Positions 1 through 8,221 of a DNA stretch of 59,649 nucleotides are shown here, piece by piece. The DNA lies in the IMG/VR virus record IMGVR_UViG_3300008262_000102, positions 1-59,649 of that record; one strand, given 5' to 3'. The position numbers and the translations under genes are program-made. Every line of letters starts with the position of its first letter. Position 1 is the stretch's first letter. Source of the stretch: a virus. The notes under the pieces are model-generated. The model ran no database searches. It worked only from the letters and a program-made list of their open reading frames with translations, and was not told where the DNA came from.

Positions 1-354
1 AATACGCCCCACCTCAGCAAAATGCTGTTGGGCATATGCGACCACATGGCCTTGACGCCAAAACCAGCTGTAATTACGCTCAGTATAAACAGGCAGCACA
101 TCACTGCCAATACGCACCATGCGAAGTTCGTCATCTAAGGTACCTACTCTTTCTACAAGTTTGCGAACTGATTCAATGTTTCTTACCATGAGATCCCATA
201 GTCTCTGCTCTGCTACATCAGCAGTCTGGCGTTTGAGCCAAGCCACTGTAGTTGACCCTGTATTGAGCTCACGGTCACGAGCATTGATTTTCATTCCGTC
301 AACTTCGGAAGGATCATTGATCCATTTGCAGGCAAAGCCTATACGATTAGTCAT
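1..354 (-). CDS. uvsE: UV DNA damage endonuclease, UvdE/UvsE family (partial, cut by window edge)
   Basis: Only the N-terminal 118 codons are present; the gene runs off the left edge. The protein starts MTNRIGFACKWIND and continues with TVAWLKRQTADVAEQRLWDL, then LRMVRIGSDVLPVYTERN, which is the conserved order of the UvdE TIM-barrel family (RIGFAC start, N-terminal helix, then the R-x-S/G-S-D-x-L-P strand). UvdE enzymes nick DNA 5-prime of UV photoproducts. The ATG overlaps the TAA of the upstream 76-residue gene by 3 bases, so the two are translationally coupled. The identification is by family pattern only, and the metal ligands lie outside the window. Confidence 0.85.
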   Translation of the reverse strand, partial: MTNRIGFACKWINDPSEVDGMKINARDRELNTGSTTVAWLKRQTADVAEQRLWDLMVRNIESVRKLVERVGTLDDELRMVRIGSDVLPVYTERNYSWFWRQGHVVAYAQQHFAEVGRI

Positions 355-577
355 TAGATAGTCCTGAAATAAGAAGTTCACGTTCTGTCATATATGCCAC
401 AGGTTGGATCCATCCATTGCCCCAACATTCATATAAAATCTTTTGATATTCAGCCGGGCATTTTTCACTTATCTCGAATCCTGCTCTTGGAGCAGTGACG
501 AACTTATCAACGATACGAAAACGAGCATCGTCTTGCTTGATTGTGAGAATTTGGCTGCGATGTGTACTAAATGTCAT
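347..577 (-). CDS. Small conserved phage protein of unknown function (76 aa)
   Basis: I do not recognise this protein. It is basic in the first half and ends with a W-rich segment (CWGNGWIQPVAYMTERELL). It is followed without a gap by the UvdE gene. A consensus sigma-70 promoter (-35 TTGACA at 607-612, -10 TATACT at 584-589) lies directly upstream and its -10 ends 6 bases before the ATG. The transcript is therefore expected to start at the ATG itself, with no Shine-Dalgarno leader. Confidence 0.6.
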   Translation of the reverse strand: MTFSTHRSQILTIKQDDARFRIVDKFVTAPRAGFEISEKCPAEYQKILYECWGNGWIQPVAYMTERELLISGLSND

Positions 578-583
578 ACTACA

Positions 584-612
584 AGTATAACATCATTACC
601 GCCAGTTGTCAA
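584..612 (-). promoter_or_regulatory. Sigma-70 promoter, leaderless type
   Basis: TTGACA (607-612) and TATACT (584-589) are separated by exactly 17 bases and overlap the 3-prime end of the glycosyltransferase gene. Six bases separate the -10 from the ATG of the 76-residue gene, so +1 should fall on the A of that ATG. Confidence 0.8.
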
Positions 613-1420
613 CTACAAACTTATCCTGAACATCCTGCGGATTTGGTTCACCGTGGAACACAGCAATGCTACAGTCCGCAGGAGGATGAACATCATGTCT
701 TACGGTTTTGAACTGCCTGCCGCCTTGCGCCACAGTGAGTTCGTCTCTGCTACGTATTTCCCATTTGTAACTCATAATCCATTCTCTAGGCCAAAACCTC
801 ATTCGATCTTTGGCTAATTTCCAAATCCAATCTTGATCTCCCTGCAACTTTTGAGCGTCTGATGGTTTCTGTTTGAATTGATCGTAGATGTAGCTTTGAG
901 TTCCATGAGTCCATGCCAACACTGAACTATTAAGATAGTTCCAACTGGGGAAAAATTTTCTGTTGAAGTCGTGAATGCCTATAAAACTATTATTGTGATA
1001 ACCTGCAAGTTTGTCTATGTTAGCATGTATAACCACATCGAGATCCATGTACAGTATCCTACCTTTGAGAGGTAAAGAAGAATCAAACATATGAACCTTG
1101 TGCCACCAACCTCTGGCATAGTTGGCATTTGGCTGATATATTTTACGCACTCCTGCGATATCATGTTGATCATCAGTGAGACAGGCAAATTCATAAGGCA
1201 CAGTGAGATGTCTTGCAATCATGTTACGCAGACGTTCAACATACTCTCTGTTGTACTTGTTACCGAATCTCACGCAGAGGACTGTGATTTTTGTGTTAGG
1301 ATCGTGGTCAGTGGGCAGCGATTCACCGACTACCGCACCCGGCATCGGATAACCATTTGCTTTGTAAAACCGCCTTTGTTCTTTAGACCAACCGGCTCTA
1401 TCTTCTTTTGACAATCGCAT
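596..1420 (-). CDS. Glycosyltransferase-like protein (GT-A fold, DxD)
   Basis: 274 residues. After a 40-residue lead-in the protein shows a GT-A style strand ([12 protein letters not shown]), a nucleotide-binding-like region (FACLTDD) and the diagnostic DxD in [13 protein letters not shown], followed by NSSVLAW and a GDQDWI motif. These features match family-8-like or related sugar transferases that use a divalent metal and a nucleotide sugar. It overlaps the 3-prime end of kdsA by 23 bases, so it is probably co-transcribed. That neighbour suggests a role in host LPS or capsule-type sugar remodelling, which is inference. Its last codons contain the -35 box of the next promoter. Confidence 0.7.
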   Translation of the reverse strand: MRLSKEDRAGWSKEQRRFYKANGYPMPGAVVGESLPTDHDPNTKITVLCVRFGNKYNREYVERLRNMIARHLTVPYEFACLTDDQHDIAGVRKIYQPNANYARGWWHKVHMFDSSLPLKGRILYMDLDVVIHANIDKLAGYHNNSFIGIHDFNRKFFPSWNYLNSSVLAWTHGTQSYIYDQFKQKPSDAQKLQGDQDWIWKLAKDRMRFWPREWIMSYKWEIRSRDELTVAQGGRQFKTVRHDVHPPADCSIAVFHGEPNPQDVQDKFVVDNWR

Positions 1421-2225
1421 CTATGGCTACCAGGTCTTTTAAGATATCGCTGAGATCATCTAACTTGATCATGTTAGGACCATCACTAGGCGCATTGTCC
1501 GGATCTTCATGGCATTCCATGAACAGAGTTGATACACACCCTGTGGCTACAGCAGCTCTCGCCAAGTACGGGACCATGGTCCTATCGCCGCCAGATCTTT
1601 CTCCCATTCCGCCAGGTTGTTGTACAGAATGTGTGGCATCAAAGACCACTGGATACCCGGTGCTTGCCATAATAGGCAAACTACGCATATCCACAACAAG
1701 ATTATTGTACCCATGAGTATATCCTCTTTCGCATAGCATGATGCGTTCATTGCCGGTTGAAGCAATCTTTGCCGCAACGTTTTTCATATCGTGGGGAGCA
1801 AGGAACTGTCCCTTCTTGACGTTGATTACACAGCCAGTTTCTCCTGCGGCCACCAACAGATCAGTTTGTCTACAAAGGAATGCAGGAATTTGTAAAATAT
1901 CAATGCCTGCCTCTGCACATTCTTTTGCTTGCCATGATTCGTGAATGTCTGTTAAAACAGGCACTCCGAACTGATGCTTGATCGAATTAAGAATATGTAA
2001 ACCTTCTTTGATACCCACACCTCGCTTGGTAGAAATACTACTTCGATTGGCTTTATCAAAACTGCTTTTATAGATCAAGGGAATACCAAGTAACGATGTG
2101 ATAGCAATTAGTCTAGCACAAGTTGCTTCTGCATGATCCTGACTTTCTATTTGACAAGGTCCTGCAATTAAAACAAACGGAAGGTTGTTACTGATAGCAA
2201 GTGAGTTGATGTTAAATGTACGCAT
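1398..2225 (-). CDS. kdsA: 3-deoxy-D-manno-octulosonate-8-phosphate synthase (KdsA)
   Basis: 275 residues, the usual KdsA length. All family blocks are present: IAGPC (Cys24), [44 protein letters not shown] and [12 protein letters not shown]. The enzyme condenses PEP with arabinose-5-phosphate to Kdo-8-phosphate in LPS inner-core synthesis. Cys at position 24, where enterobacterial KdsA has Asn, marks the metal-dependent class (Aquifex type). It has a T4-late-like element 5 bases before its ATG and no obvious Shine-Dalgarno sequence. It is followed by a glycosyltransferase. A phage-borne copy would alter or sustain surface Kdo supply; that purpose is inferred. Confidence 0.95.
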   Translation of the reverse strand: MRTFNINSLAISNNLPFVLIAGPCQIESQDHAEATCARLIAITSLLGIPLIYKSSFDKANRSSISTKRGVGIKEGLHILNSIKHQFGVPVLTDIHESWQAKECAEAGIDILQIPAFLCRQTDLLVAAGETGCVINVKKGQFLAPHDMKNVAAKIASTGNERIMLCERGYTHGYNNLVVDMRSLPIMASTGYPVVFDATHSVQQPGGMGERSGGDRTMVPYLARAAVATGCVSTLFMECHEDPDNAPSDGPNMIKLDDLSDILKDLVAIDAIVKRR

Positions 2226-2230
2226 ATTAT

Positions 2231-2238
2231 TATTTACC
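2231..2238 (-). promoter_or_regulatory. T4-type late promoter element (GGTAAATA) for kdsA
   Basis: GGTAAATA on the minus strand, ending 5 bases before the kdsA ATG. In T4 late promoters the octamer spans -13 to -6, so +1 would be the A of the ATG. It includes the stop codon of the upstream membrane-protein gene. Confidence 0.5.
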
Positions 2239-2425
2239 AGTGTCTAATGGTGTTGGCAATAATAAAGCAACAGGTTATAACGTGAATGATAACCCAGAAT
2301 GTTTTAAAAAACAAAGCCCACCGGGCTTCTTTTAATGTGAGGATAGGAACATCCGGACGATCGTCATCTGTGTTTCCCATAAGGTGCCCGGTTGCCCGGG
2401 CCCATATGCGTTCAATACTATTCAT
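2234..2425 (-). CDS. Small membrane protein, unknown (63 aa)
   Basis: The N-terminal half is polar and basic. The C-terminal half (about residues 37-60, [20 protein letters not shown]) is one hydrophobic helix, so this is a single-pass membrane protein with a very short tail. It starts directly after the stop of the QueD-like gene and ends just before kdsA. I do not recognise a family. Confidence 0.6.
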   Translation of the reverse strand: MNSIERIWARATGHLMGNTDDDRPDVPILTLKEARWALFFKTFWVIIHVITCCFIIANTIRHW

Positions 2426-2977
2426 TCAACACTCACGTATAACAGGAATATCGCCTTCGTATGTTGCTGAGTTGCCAGCGTGTTCAAATACTTCTACGCT
2501 TTTAATCCGGACAGTAGGATTTAGCGGATACCGATGATTGCCATTCTTTAGCAACCAATCCATCTTATCATAGCACATTTTAGCGAACAGTTCGCAACCA
2601 ACACCTTCTACAATACGTAGATCACAAACGCCTTGTCTGCGATAGGGTTCGGTTTGTACACGTTCTTGATTACCGTCGTGTTCTGGATTTGAACTCCAAC
2701 CAGCCATTTCTTTGAATCTATCCAACAGTGGATCATCATGTGCAATTACAGTAGTGTGGTCAAACATATGATCCGCCCACGTTTTGAAATCTTTTAGACC
2801 ACCGAAGTCCATGCCCCAATTCTTTTCATCTAGTGTATCGCATTCGAACACAAGTTTAATACCAATTGAGTAACCGTGTAGCAGTGAGCAATGACTGTGT
2901 GTGGCACGCCATTGTCTGAAGCAACAACTAAGACCTCTGTCGTTGCCGTAAGTTTTTGTTGAAAGAAATTTTGCCAT
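2426..2977 (-). CDS. queD: 6-pyruvoyl/6-carboxy-tetrahydropterin synthase-like protein (QueD family)
   Basis: 183 residues. The start YGNDRGLSCCFRQWRATHSH and LLHGYSIGIKLVFE match the Cys/His region of QueD/PTPS, followed by NWGMDFGGLKDFKTW, FDHTTVIAHDDP, a C-terminal VGCELFAK and the family's late Glu strand. QueD makes 6-carboxytetrahydropterin, the first committed intermediate of 7-deazaguanine synthesis. The usual zinc motif HGH is HGY here (Tyr36), as I recall for an alphaproteobacterial branch. A good Shine-Dalgarno (AAAGGAG) fixes the start. Two QueC-like genes lie elsewhere in the window (16.1 and 25.3 kb), but no FolE, no bona fide QueE and no DpdA are visible. Confidence 0.8.
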   Translation of the reverse strand: MAKFLSTKTYGNDRGLSCCFRQWRATHSHCSLLHGYSIGIKLVFECDTLDEKNWGMDFGGLKDFKTWADHMFDHTTVIAHDDPLLDRFKEMAGWSSNPEHDGNQERVQTEPYRRQGVCDLRIVEGVGCELFAKMCYDKMDWLLKNGNHRYPLNPTVRIKSVEVFEHAGNSATYEGDIPVIREC

Positions 2978-3044
2978 CTCTAGTCTCCTTTATATAGGTA
3001 GCAAGTTTGATGACTGCAGAGTGTTTAAAGAGGGATGATGCCAT
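2928..3044 (-). CDS. Possible 38-residue leader ORF upstream of the QueD-like gene
   Basis: ATG preceded by GAGGACTTT, then 38 basic codons (MASSLFKHSAVIKLATYI...) overlapping the first 50 bases of the QueD-like gene in another frame. It could be a real small protein, a leader that couples translation, or chance. It is included because it has a Shine-Dalgarno and lies between a late promoter and the QueD start. Confidence 0.25.
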   Translation of the reverse strand: MASSLFKHSAVIKLATYIKETRDGKISFNKNLRQRQRS

Positions 3045-3090
3045 AAAGTCCTCTGTGATACTGTGTGTATGTAATATTATATTACATTTC

Positions 3091-3098
3091 TATTTATA
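3091..3098 (-). promoter_or_regulatory. T4-type late promoter element (TATAAATA)
   Basis: Exact TATAAATA on the minus strand, reading toward the QueD-like gene 114 bases away. It gives a leader of about 108 bases. Confidence 0.6.
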
Positions 3099-3687
3099 AT
3101 GCAATGAATTCCACATTATTTTTTTGCCATTCCGTTGGCATACACCATCCCTGTTTATTATAGATGACAAATTTTGTATTGGGGTAATGTGTGAATACCG
3201 CTGCAATTTGATAAATCCAATAGCTGGGATCCACTGCCTGTGCGCCCGATCGCGCATAGTTCACGGTGCCTTTATAGATATTATTCACAGTGTGGTCTAT
3301 CGGATACAGATCAAATCCGATCAGTATAACTTCTTCGTGCCCTAACACAGCTGCTAACAGCACAGCGTAGCCACCACTGCCCCAATGTTCTGCATGATTG
3401 ACTTTGGCTTCGCCTCGGGTAGGCACTTCAGGCAGTAGATGAACGTTTTTGTTTTTTCTTATTTTTCTGAAATAGTGATGCCAGTGATCACGTACATAGA
3501 TTTTTGTGTCTTTGGTATTGGGATTGGTTACAGCTTCTTCTGCCATCCTACGATCACAGCAGATCAAATGATCGACATTGAGATCTCTGTGTATGGCATT
3601 GCAGCCTATTAATGTATGTTGAGTGTATGTACTAACATCAACATGGCGTCTGCTTTCGCCATTGCCGATTACCAACGCCTGAGACAT
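3094..3687 (-). CDS. DUF115/MptE-like protein
   Basis: 197 residues. The N-terminus MSQALVIGNGESRR followed by TLIGCNAIHRDL and DHLICCDRRM, then VLLAAVLGHEEVILIGFDLY, resembles the DUF115/MptE-like Rossmann proteins, whose bacterial members act near surface glycan and flagellin glycosylation. No catalytic residues can be assigned from the sequence alone. Its ATG overlaps the stop of the upstream fibre-like gene. With the neighbouring kdsA and glycosyltransferase this supports a small surface-sugar group, which is inference. Confidence 0.5.
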   Translation of the reverse strand: MSQALVIGNGESRRHVDVSTYTQHTLIGCNAIHRDLNVDHLICCDRRMAEEAVTNPNTKDTKIYVRDHWHHYFRKIRKNKNVHLLPEVPTRGEAKVNHAEHWGSGGYAVLLAAVLGHEEVILIGFDLYPIDHTVNNIYKGTVNYARSGAQAVDPSYWIYQIAAVFTHYPNTKFVIYNKQGWCMPTEWQKNNVEFIAL

Positions 3688-4529
3688 TATTCAATTCTGC
3701 CGAATCCGTTCCAAATACCAGGACTGCCTGATTTAGTGCATACCCAACCTACGAACTTTCCTGGAGTTGGATAATTGTTCCATACTACATCGCCTTCATT
3801 AAACCCGCCGCTGCTAGGAGGTTCATTGCCGCTGAGGTGTAGTTTGTCATTGAATTTCAAAGCACCATTGACATGTAGACTGCTACGTGGATCAGCAGTA
3901 CCGACATTGATAGCTAGAGAACCTATAATAGAAACTTTAGTATCACCTGTGGCAGGGTTTCCGATGACTATGTTGCCGCCAGCTTTAATAGAAATTCTTG
4001 TTGTATGGTCAGTGCCTAGGTCTAAATCTGTGTAGTTGTATGTGCCAATCATAGCAGTGTTCAGTGATGATGCACCGATCACAATGTCTACGTTTTGATC
4101 TATGATATTCACAGCCGACTTAGGTTGGTCGGTACCCAGCCCTAGGCGATCGGTGTTGGGGTCATATATCAAATATTGATTTACACTTAACCCGCCATCT
4201 ACTATCAATCCTTTGAGATGACCGACTTCTCGAAGATTGCTTTTTGTTACAGTAGGTCCTAGTTCTTTTTCGTCTAGTACTTTGATGTTATTGATAGATA
4301 GAATTTTATTTTTTGCTAAATCGATGCTTTCGGAAACAAAAAATCTATCAGGATCGGTGTTGAACAAAAATTGTTTGTTATGTCCTTGGCCGCTCCAGAG
4401 TATACCCTTACCATTGATATCGCCTTTGATAACTATGTAAGGAAATTCAGCAGAGTTAATTTCTTGACCTTCTTGCAATACTTCTTGCAACAGGGCTGTT
4501 AGGGCATTTAATTTTTCTTGACTTGCCAT
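3687..4529 (-). CDS. Tail-fibre/virion appendage-like protein, short paralogue
   Basis: 280 residues from the preferred ATG; an ATG at 4544 would add 5 residues. The whole protein is a shortened copy of the upstream neighbour: both carry a GPTVTKSNLREVG block, an LIVDGG(L/M)SV block, R(L)GLGT, a DLGTD strand, a SLHVNGA(L)-F-N block and a C-terminal EGD(V)VWN...GWVC...GSPG..FG. Such beta-strand repeats with a terminal SGSPG motif are typical of T4-like fibre or virion surface proteins. It is adjacent to its paralogue, so it probably arose by tandem duplication. Confidence 0.65.
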   Translation of the reverse strand: MASQEKLNALTALLQEVLQEGQEINSAEFPYIVIKGDINGKGILWSGQGHNKQFLFNTDPDRFFVSESIDLAKNKILSINNIKVLDEKELGPTVTKSNLREVGHLKGLIVDGGLSVNQYLIYDPNTDRLGLGTDQPKSAVNIIDQNVDIVIGASSLNTAMIGTYNYTDLDLGTDHTTRISIKAGGNIVIGNPATGDTKVSIIGSLAINVGTADPRSSLHVNGALKFNDKLHLSGNEPPSSGGFNEGDVVWNNYPTPGKFVGWVCTKSGSPGIWNGFGRIE

Positions 4530-4530
4530 G

Positions 4531-5625
4531 TTATGAATTTCCAATTTTACCGAACGGAGCCCACAGTCCCGGGGATCCGGTTTGAATACATACCCATCCT
4601 ACGTAGGAGTTCATTCTTGGTTCTATATTCCACACAATGTCGCCTTCGTTGTACGATCCATTTGTGGGATAAGTGCTGTCGTATTTTTGCAGTCTATTAT
4701 TGAATCTCACTGCACCGTTGACATGCAAATCGACTTCTGGATCTGGAGTTGACACTCTCACTGATAGCTTACCATGCACATGTATCTGTGCAGGAGCCAT
4801 TTTAGGATTACCTAATATAATGTTCCCGCTAGATGAAATGATTATTCTTGCAGTGTTGTCCGTACCTAATTCTAAGTTATGGCTGGCATATGTGCCAATG
4901 AATGCTTTTACAGTATCCTTGGTGCCGAGTACTATCTCTACACCGTCATCTAAAATACTAACAGCAGCATTAGGACTTTCTGTGCCTAGTCCTAGTCTGC
5001 TGGTGTTAGCATCGAACACCATAAACTGACCCACTGACATCCCACCATCTACTATCAGACCATTAAGGCGACCAACTTCTCGGAGATTACTTTTGGTTAC
5101 TGTGGGACCTAATTCTTTCTCATCAATTAGTTTGATGTTGTTGATAGTGACGCTTTTACCTCTAGCAAGGTCTATAGATTCAGATGAAAAGAATCTATCC
5201 GGACCAGAGTTGAATATAAATTGTTTGGTGTTGCCCTTCCCCGCCCACAGTAGACCTTTGCCGTCTAACGTGTCTCCCGAAAACGTGATAGGTACATCTT
5301 TTTCAAATTTGATGTCAGCACGTATCTCATCAACTTCTAGGATCTTGGTTTTGAGGATGCCCTGCACTGTGAGATTGTCGATGTTTTCCACAAACAGATT
5401 CTTAACAGTAACACCGTCGTTGTTCACAGTAAGCTGAGTTTTTACCGCAGTGTCTGTGATACCAGTACTGGAGAAGTTTTGTATTTTGCCACCTGAAATA
5501 TGATCACCTGACAGCGATCGGAATGGCATTTTCCGTGCGATTTCTTTGATATCCGGGCCAGCGGTTTGTGCGATTGCGTTGATTTCATCGCCTAGTGCGG
5601 CTAATAAATTATTGACATTGCTCAT
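4531..5625 (-). CDS. Tail-fibre/virion appendage-like protein, long paralogue
   Basis: About 364 residues from the ATG at 5625 (MSNVNNLLAALGDEINAI). The N-terminal 100 residues are unique, with a helical start and short beta repeats; the rest aligns over its length with the downstream paralogue. The C-terminus ends in GWVC...GSPG.WAPFGKIGNS. A TTG further upstream is unlikely because it lies inside the terminator hairpin. A GATAAATA late element sits 7 bases before the ATG and no clear Shine-Dalgarno is seen, which fits late expression of a virion part. Confidence 0.65.
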   Translation of the reverse strand: MSNVNNLLAALGDEINAIAQTAGPDIKEIARKMPFRSLSGDHISGGKIQNFSSTGITDTAVKTQLTVNNDGVTVKNLFVENIDNLTVQGILKTKILEVDEIRADIKFEKDVPITFSGDTLDGKGLLWAGKGNTKQFIFNSGPDRFFSSESIDLARGKSVTINNIKLIDEKELGPTVTKSNLREVGRLNGLIVDGGMSVGQFMVFDANTSRLGLGTESPNAAVSILDDGVEIVLGTKDTVKAFIGTYASHNLELGTDNTARIIISSSGNIILGNPKMAPAQIHVHGKLSVRVSTPDPEVDLHVNGAVRFNNRLQKYDSTYPTNGSYNEGDIVWNIEPRMNSYVGWVCIQTGSPGLWAPFGKIGNS

Positions 5626-5632
5626 AGTAATG

Positions 5633-5640
5633 TATTTATC
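5633..5640 (-). promoter_or_regulatory. T4-type late promoter element (GATAAATA)
   Basis: GATAAATA on the minus strand, 7 bases before the ATG of the long fibre-like gene and just downstream of a terminator. A 2-base leader is predicted. Confidence 0.55.
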
Positions 5641-5647
5641 CGCCAAA

Positions 5648-5673
5648 GAAAAAGCGGGCCGAAGCCCGCTTTT
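5648..5673 (-). terminator. Rho-independent terminator
   Basis: Perfect stem AAAAGCGGGC / GCCCGCTTTT closed by a stable TTCG loop and followed by TTTTTCTTT on the minus strand. It ends the transcript of the 391-residue gene. Confidence 0.9.
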
Positions 5674-5690
5674 ACTGAGAATTTACTTTG

Positions 5691-6866
5691 TTATTGTACT
5701 TTTAACAATATAGTATCTTCGTTGATCCTACCGTTGAGCTTGATATCCACAGCTTTGATATCGTCTAGGAACTTGCGCAACTGTACCTTACCCGCTGCCT
5801 TGAATTCTTTAAGCTGTTCTTCGGGCTTGCGCAGGGTCTTCTGTACACTTTTTATTGTATCAAACCCAATAATTGTGGTTCCCTTGACCCCAAGTTCATT
5901 GAATTCCGCAGCCATGTACTTGCCAATTTTACGTGTCTTGACGTTATAAATCCACAGTTCTTTGGTACCTATGATGTCTTGCGGGTTGATAGAAACCAAT
6001 TTAAGTGTTTCATCCTGCTTGAGGTACTTCATCTTAGCCACAACTTTGGCCTTGTCAGTGGGCTTCTTAGCACGAGGCTTTTTATTGACCTTGGCTTCTT
6101 GTGCCAGCATGTCACACGCTGAAAGGATTTCGCTATAGAACAGAGTGATCTTTTTCAGATTAGCCTTGCTCAAATGACTGTAACCTTCCTTCAACTGTTC
6201 GTCTTTGGTGGTAGCTGCTTCAACTAATTCTTCGTAGTTGCGAATATATAGATCTTTGATAATGCGAGCGTGAGCAGCTTTGGCCTGACGTCCACGTAGA
6301 AGATTCAGCAGTTTAAATGCTTTTGGATCAAACGATTCTGGATCTGTTTGAAACGCCTCAATAGCATCTTCGATTTCTTCAGTCATGCCTATTGCAACAT
6401 CACGCAGTCGTTCTTGAATACTAGGAGTATACACTGCGGGCTTAACTTCGACAGCACCATCTTCTGGCTCTGCTTCGTCGTGTTTGCCCTCTTCAATGAT
6501 CTTAGCAATAGACTTGCTTAACCATTCTGCGGTGTTACGACCTTCGTTGAAGTCTGCTCTTATTGCAGGCATGCCTCTAAGTAGATTGGCAGCGATAGCA
6601 CCTACGGTTGTGCCGCAACGGTTATCTTTGGTATTCTTAAAGGCTTTGATAATATCTTTTGGATAGTCCTGGCTGCTCATCCAATTAATAACCTTAGGTT
6701 TAAGTTCTTTACCGCTGGTTTCTAACCGGTAATAACTCATAGCCATACGGAAGTGTCGACTAAACTGATCAGCAGTCATGGTTTCGTGATCATCCCATTT
6801 CGGACTTAGATCACGTCCTTTGTTCTGGCGAATAGCAATGCTGGCTTTTTTCAGTTTGGTTACCAT
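5691..6866 (-). CDS. Unknown phage protein, helical and lysine-rich (391 aa)
   Basis: Start chosen at MVTKLKKASIAIRQ because AGGAG precedes it and a consensus promoter lies 32 bases upstream; an in-frame upstream ATG overlaps that promoter. The first 170 residues look like a small helical domain (DQFSRHFRMAMSYYRLE, GTTVGAIAANLLRG), then an acidic linker (EAEPEDGAVEVKPA), a long helical segment, a lysine-rich stretch (KVNKKPRAKKPTDKAKVV) and a beta-rich C-terminus (ELWIYNVKTRKIGKYM). I recognise no enzyme motif. Its own strong promoter and terminator make it a monocistronic early-type unit. Confidence 0.6.
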   Translation of the reverse strand: MVTKLKKASIAIRQNKGRDLSPKWDDHETMTADQFSRHFRMAMSYYRLETSGKELKPKVINWMSSQDYPKDIIKAFKNTKDNRCGTTVGAIAANLLRGMPAIRADFNEGRNTAEWLSKSIAKIIEEGKHDEAEPEDGAVEVKPAVYTPSIQERLRDVAIGMTEEIEDAIEAFQTDPESFDPKAFKLLNLLRGRQAKAAHARIIKDLYIRNYEELVEAATTKDEQLKEGYSHLSKANLKKITLFYSEILSACDMLAQEAKVNKKPRAKKPTDKAKVVAKMKYLKQDETLKLVSINPQDIIGTKELWIYNVKTRKIGKYMAAEFNELGVKGTTIIGFDTIKSVQKTLRKPEEQLKEFKAAGKVQLRKFLDDIKAVDIKLNGRINEDTILLKVQ

Positions 6867-6897
6867 AGAGTCACTCCTGTTGTTAAACAATACATAT

Positions 6898-6926
6898 ATT
6901 ATAGCACCAAACTGTGAGTTTGTCAA
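6898..6926 (-). promoter_or_regulatory. Consensus sigma-70 promoter
   Basis: TTGACA (6921-6926), 17 bases, TATAAT (6898-6903) on the minus strand. It overlaps the stop of the 64-residue gene and drives the 391-residue gene. Confidence 0.9.
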
Positions 6927-7117
6927 CCATGTCCAAATCTCTTGATTTCGTGCAGATCACCATTCTCATCTTCTTGATACACAATGGCTTCCATAACACC
7001 CAATCCAAGATTGGCTTCTGCTATTTCCAACGCTTCTTTCCTGCTGCTGGTGGTTTCTACCAATTCTTCGTGACCGGCTTCATCCACTGCCCAAACTTCG
7101 TATAGTTCAAAGTTCAT
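6923..7117 (-). CDS. Small acidic protein, unknown (64 aa)
   Basis: MNFELYEVWAVDEAGHEELV and a helix rich in Glu/Ala (SSRKEALEIAEANLG), then a beta strand MEAIVYQEDENGD. It reads like a small alpha/beta regulator or inhibitor, but no family is recognised. AAGGAG lies 15 bases upstream of the ATG. The downstream promoter overlaps its stop codon. Confidence 0.55.
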   Translation of the reverse strand: MNFELYEVWAVDEAGHEELVETTSSRKEALEIAEANLGLGVMEAIVYQEDENGDLHEIKRFGHG

Positions 7118-7135
7118 GATACTAACACAATCTCC

Positions 7136-7693
7136 TTAAGTAAATTTTTCCCAATCTCCACCAGGCACTATTGCCCAGCCAAGACGCTGGAGATCATTCC
7201 GGATCTCGTCGGTAATACAACCTTCTGGTACGTATCCATTTGCAGGGCGATGATCTAATCCGTAGCCAGACTCGTCATTGCCAATGCCGCTACAATACCA
7301 ATCAATGTAGTCGCCTTCTTGTCGCATATCTGCCACAATGCCTCCAGCATATCTCCAAGAAGCTGACCAATAGTCTCTGTCTGGATCTTGTCTAAGGATA
7401 GGAACAACTTCCAATTTTATAAAATCGTTATTACATATGGCCGCATATACATTTTGGGCATAGGTTTCGCTGGCACGAACTTTTTCTAAAATCCACTCGT
7501 TACTGCGTAGATCGTATTCCATGTTGTTCTGTTGCCAAGCAGGATCGTTAATCTTGTTGGCATCGTCGATTTTAATCTGATCCCACATGTCAATGTAGGC
7601 TTGGTTAGGTTCTTCACCCTTTTCTTCAGCCCGTTGGATCGCACCTTCCTTTTGAAAGGTATGTCGGTTAGGACTGCTTGAAACTTTTGACAT
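7136..7693 (-). CDS. Unknown conserved-looking phage protein (185 aa)
   Basis: The N-terminal 30 residues are polar. The C-terminal half has DRDYWSASWRYAGGIVADMR, GDYIDWYCSGIGNDESGYG and a final VPEGCITDEI...GWAIVPGG. It overlaps the preceding gene by 26 bases. No catalytic motif is seen; the aromatic-rich acidic C-terminus is like many small early phage proteins. Confidence 0.55.
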   Translation of the reverse strand: MSKVSSSPNRHTFQKEGAIQRAEEKGEEPNQAYIDMWDQIKIDDANKINDPAWQQNNMEYDLRSNEWILEKVRASETYAQNVYAAICNNDFIKLEVVPILRQDPDRDYWSASWRYAGGIVADMRQEGDYIDWYCSGIGNDESGYGLDHRPANGYVPEGCITDEIRNDLQRLGWAIVPGGDWEKFT

Positions 7694-8018
7694 CTTTAAT
7701 TGCTTTCTTTAGAGTTTCTGCGTAATTAAGAGCCTGCTGTTCACTCATAATAATGTTAGCTTCGTACTTAACATAACCTTTGGTCAGCAGGATCCAAATA
7801 GTCTGCCAACGATTCAGACTCCACCATTGAGACTTCTGAGTCGTATAAGTTGTAACAGTGACGCCAGTGTCGTCTGCTTCGATCCAGACATTATGATCGT
7901 GGTCTGGATCTGTACATTCGCAAACAACTTGATATGACATCGCATCTCCCCAACTACTACGCTTAAGGATTCCTTGTGCAGGAATCTGAGGTTTAAAATC
8001 AGTTGAAGGTTTTAACAT
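7668..8018 (-). CDS. Unknown protein (116 aa)
   Basis: Start MLKPSTDFKPQ chosen from GGAG five bases upstream; an earlier ATG at 8033 is less well placed. A central VVCECTDPDHDHNVWIEADD segment with paired Cys and His could bind metal but is unproven. The C-terminal helix (QQALNYAETLKKAIKDV) is amphipathic. It overlaps genes on both sides. Confidence 0.55.
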   Translation of the reverse strand: MLKPSTDFKPQIPAQGILKRSSWGDAMSYQVVCECTDPDHDHNVWIEADDTGVTVTTYTTQKSQWWSLNRWQTIWILLTKGYVKYEANIIMSEQQALNYAETLKKAIKDVKSFKQS

Positions 8019-8220
8019 CATTTCTCCGTTCATATATGCTTTGTACCATGCGTTGATAATCTTCTTCTAGCAACACGGTTTTATACATGCTGAGAGCCTG
8101 TGTAATCATGATACCTGCTATCTCGATATCTTTGTAGTCTTCCAACATCACAGCGGTAAACTGTAGATATTTGGCATAAAGGTCTTCAATGCTATGGTCG
8201 TTTTTATCTGCTATACTCAT
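7999..8220 (-). CDS. Small helical protein, unknown (73 aa)
   Basis: Almost entirely helical (SIEDLYAKYLQFTAVMLEDY, then MITQALSMYKTVL). It starts one base after the stop of the 277-residue gene and overlaps the next gene, so it belongs to the same operon. No family is recognised. Confidence 0.55.
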   Translation of the reverse strand: MSIADKNDHSIEDLYAKYLQFTAVMLEDYKDIEIAGIMITQALSMYKTVLLEEDYQRMVQSIYERRNDVKTFN

Positions 8221-8221
8221 A

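Noticed and set aside
119-361. 80-residue ORF on the plus strand at the left end
   Set aside because: It lies wholly antisense to the UvdE-type gene, has no Shine-Dalgarno and a composition typical of a shadow frame.
6867-6926. Extended N-terminus (20 residues) of the 391-residue protein
   Set aside because: The extra codons cover the -10 and -35 boxes of its own promoter, and the internal ATG has a perfect AGGAG.
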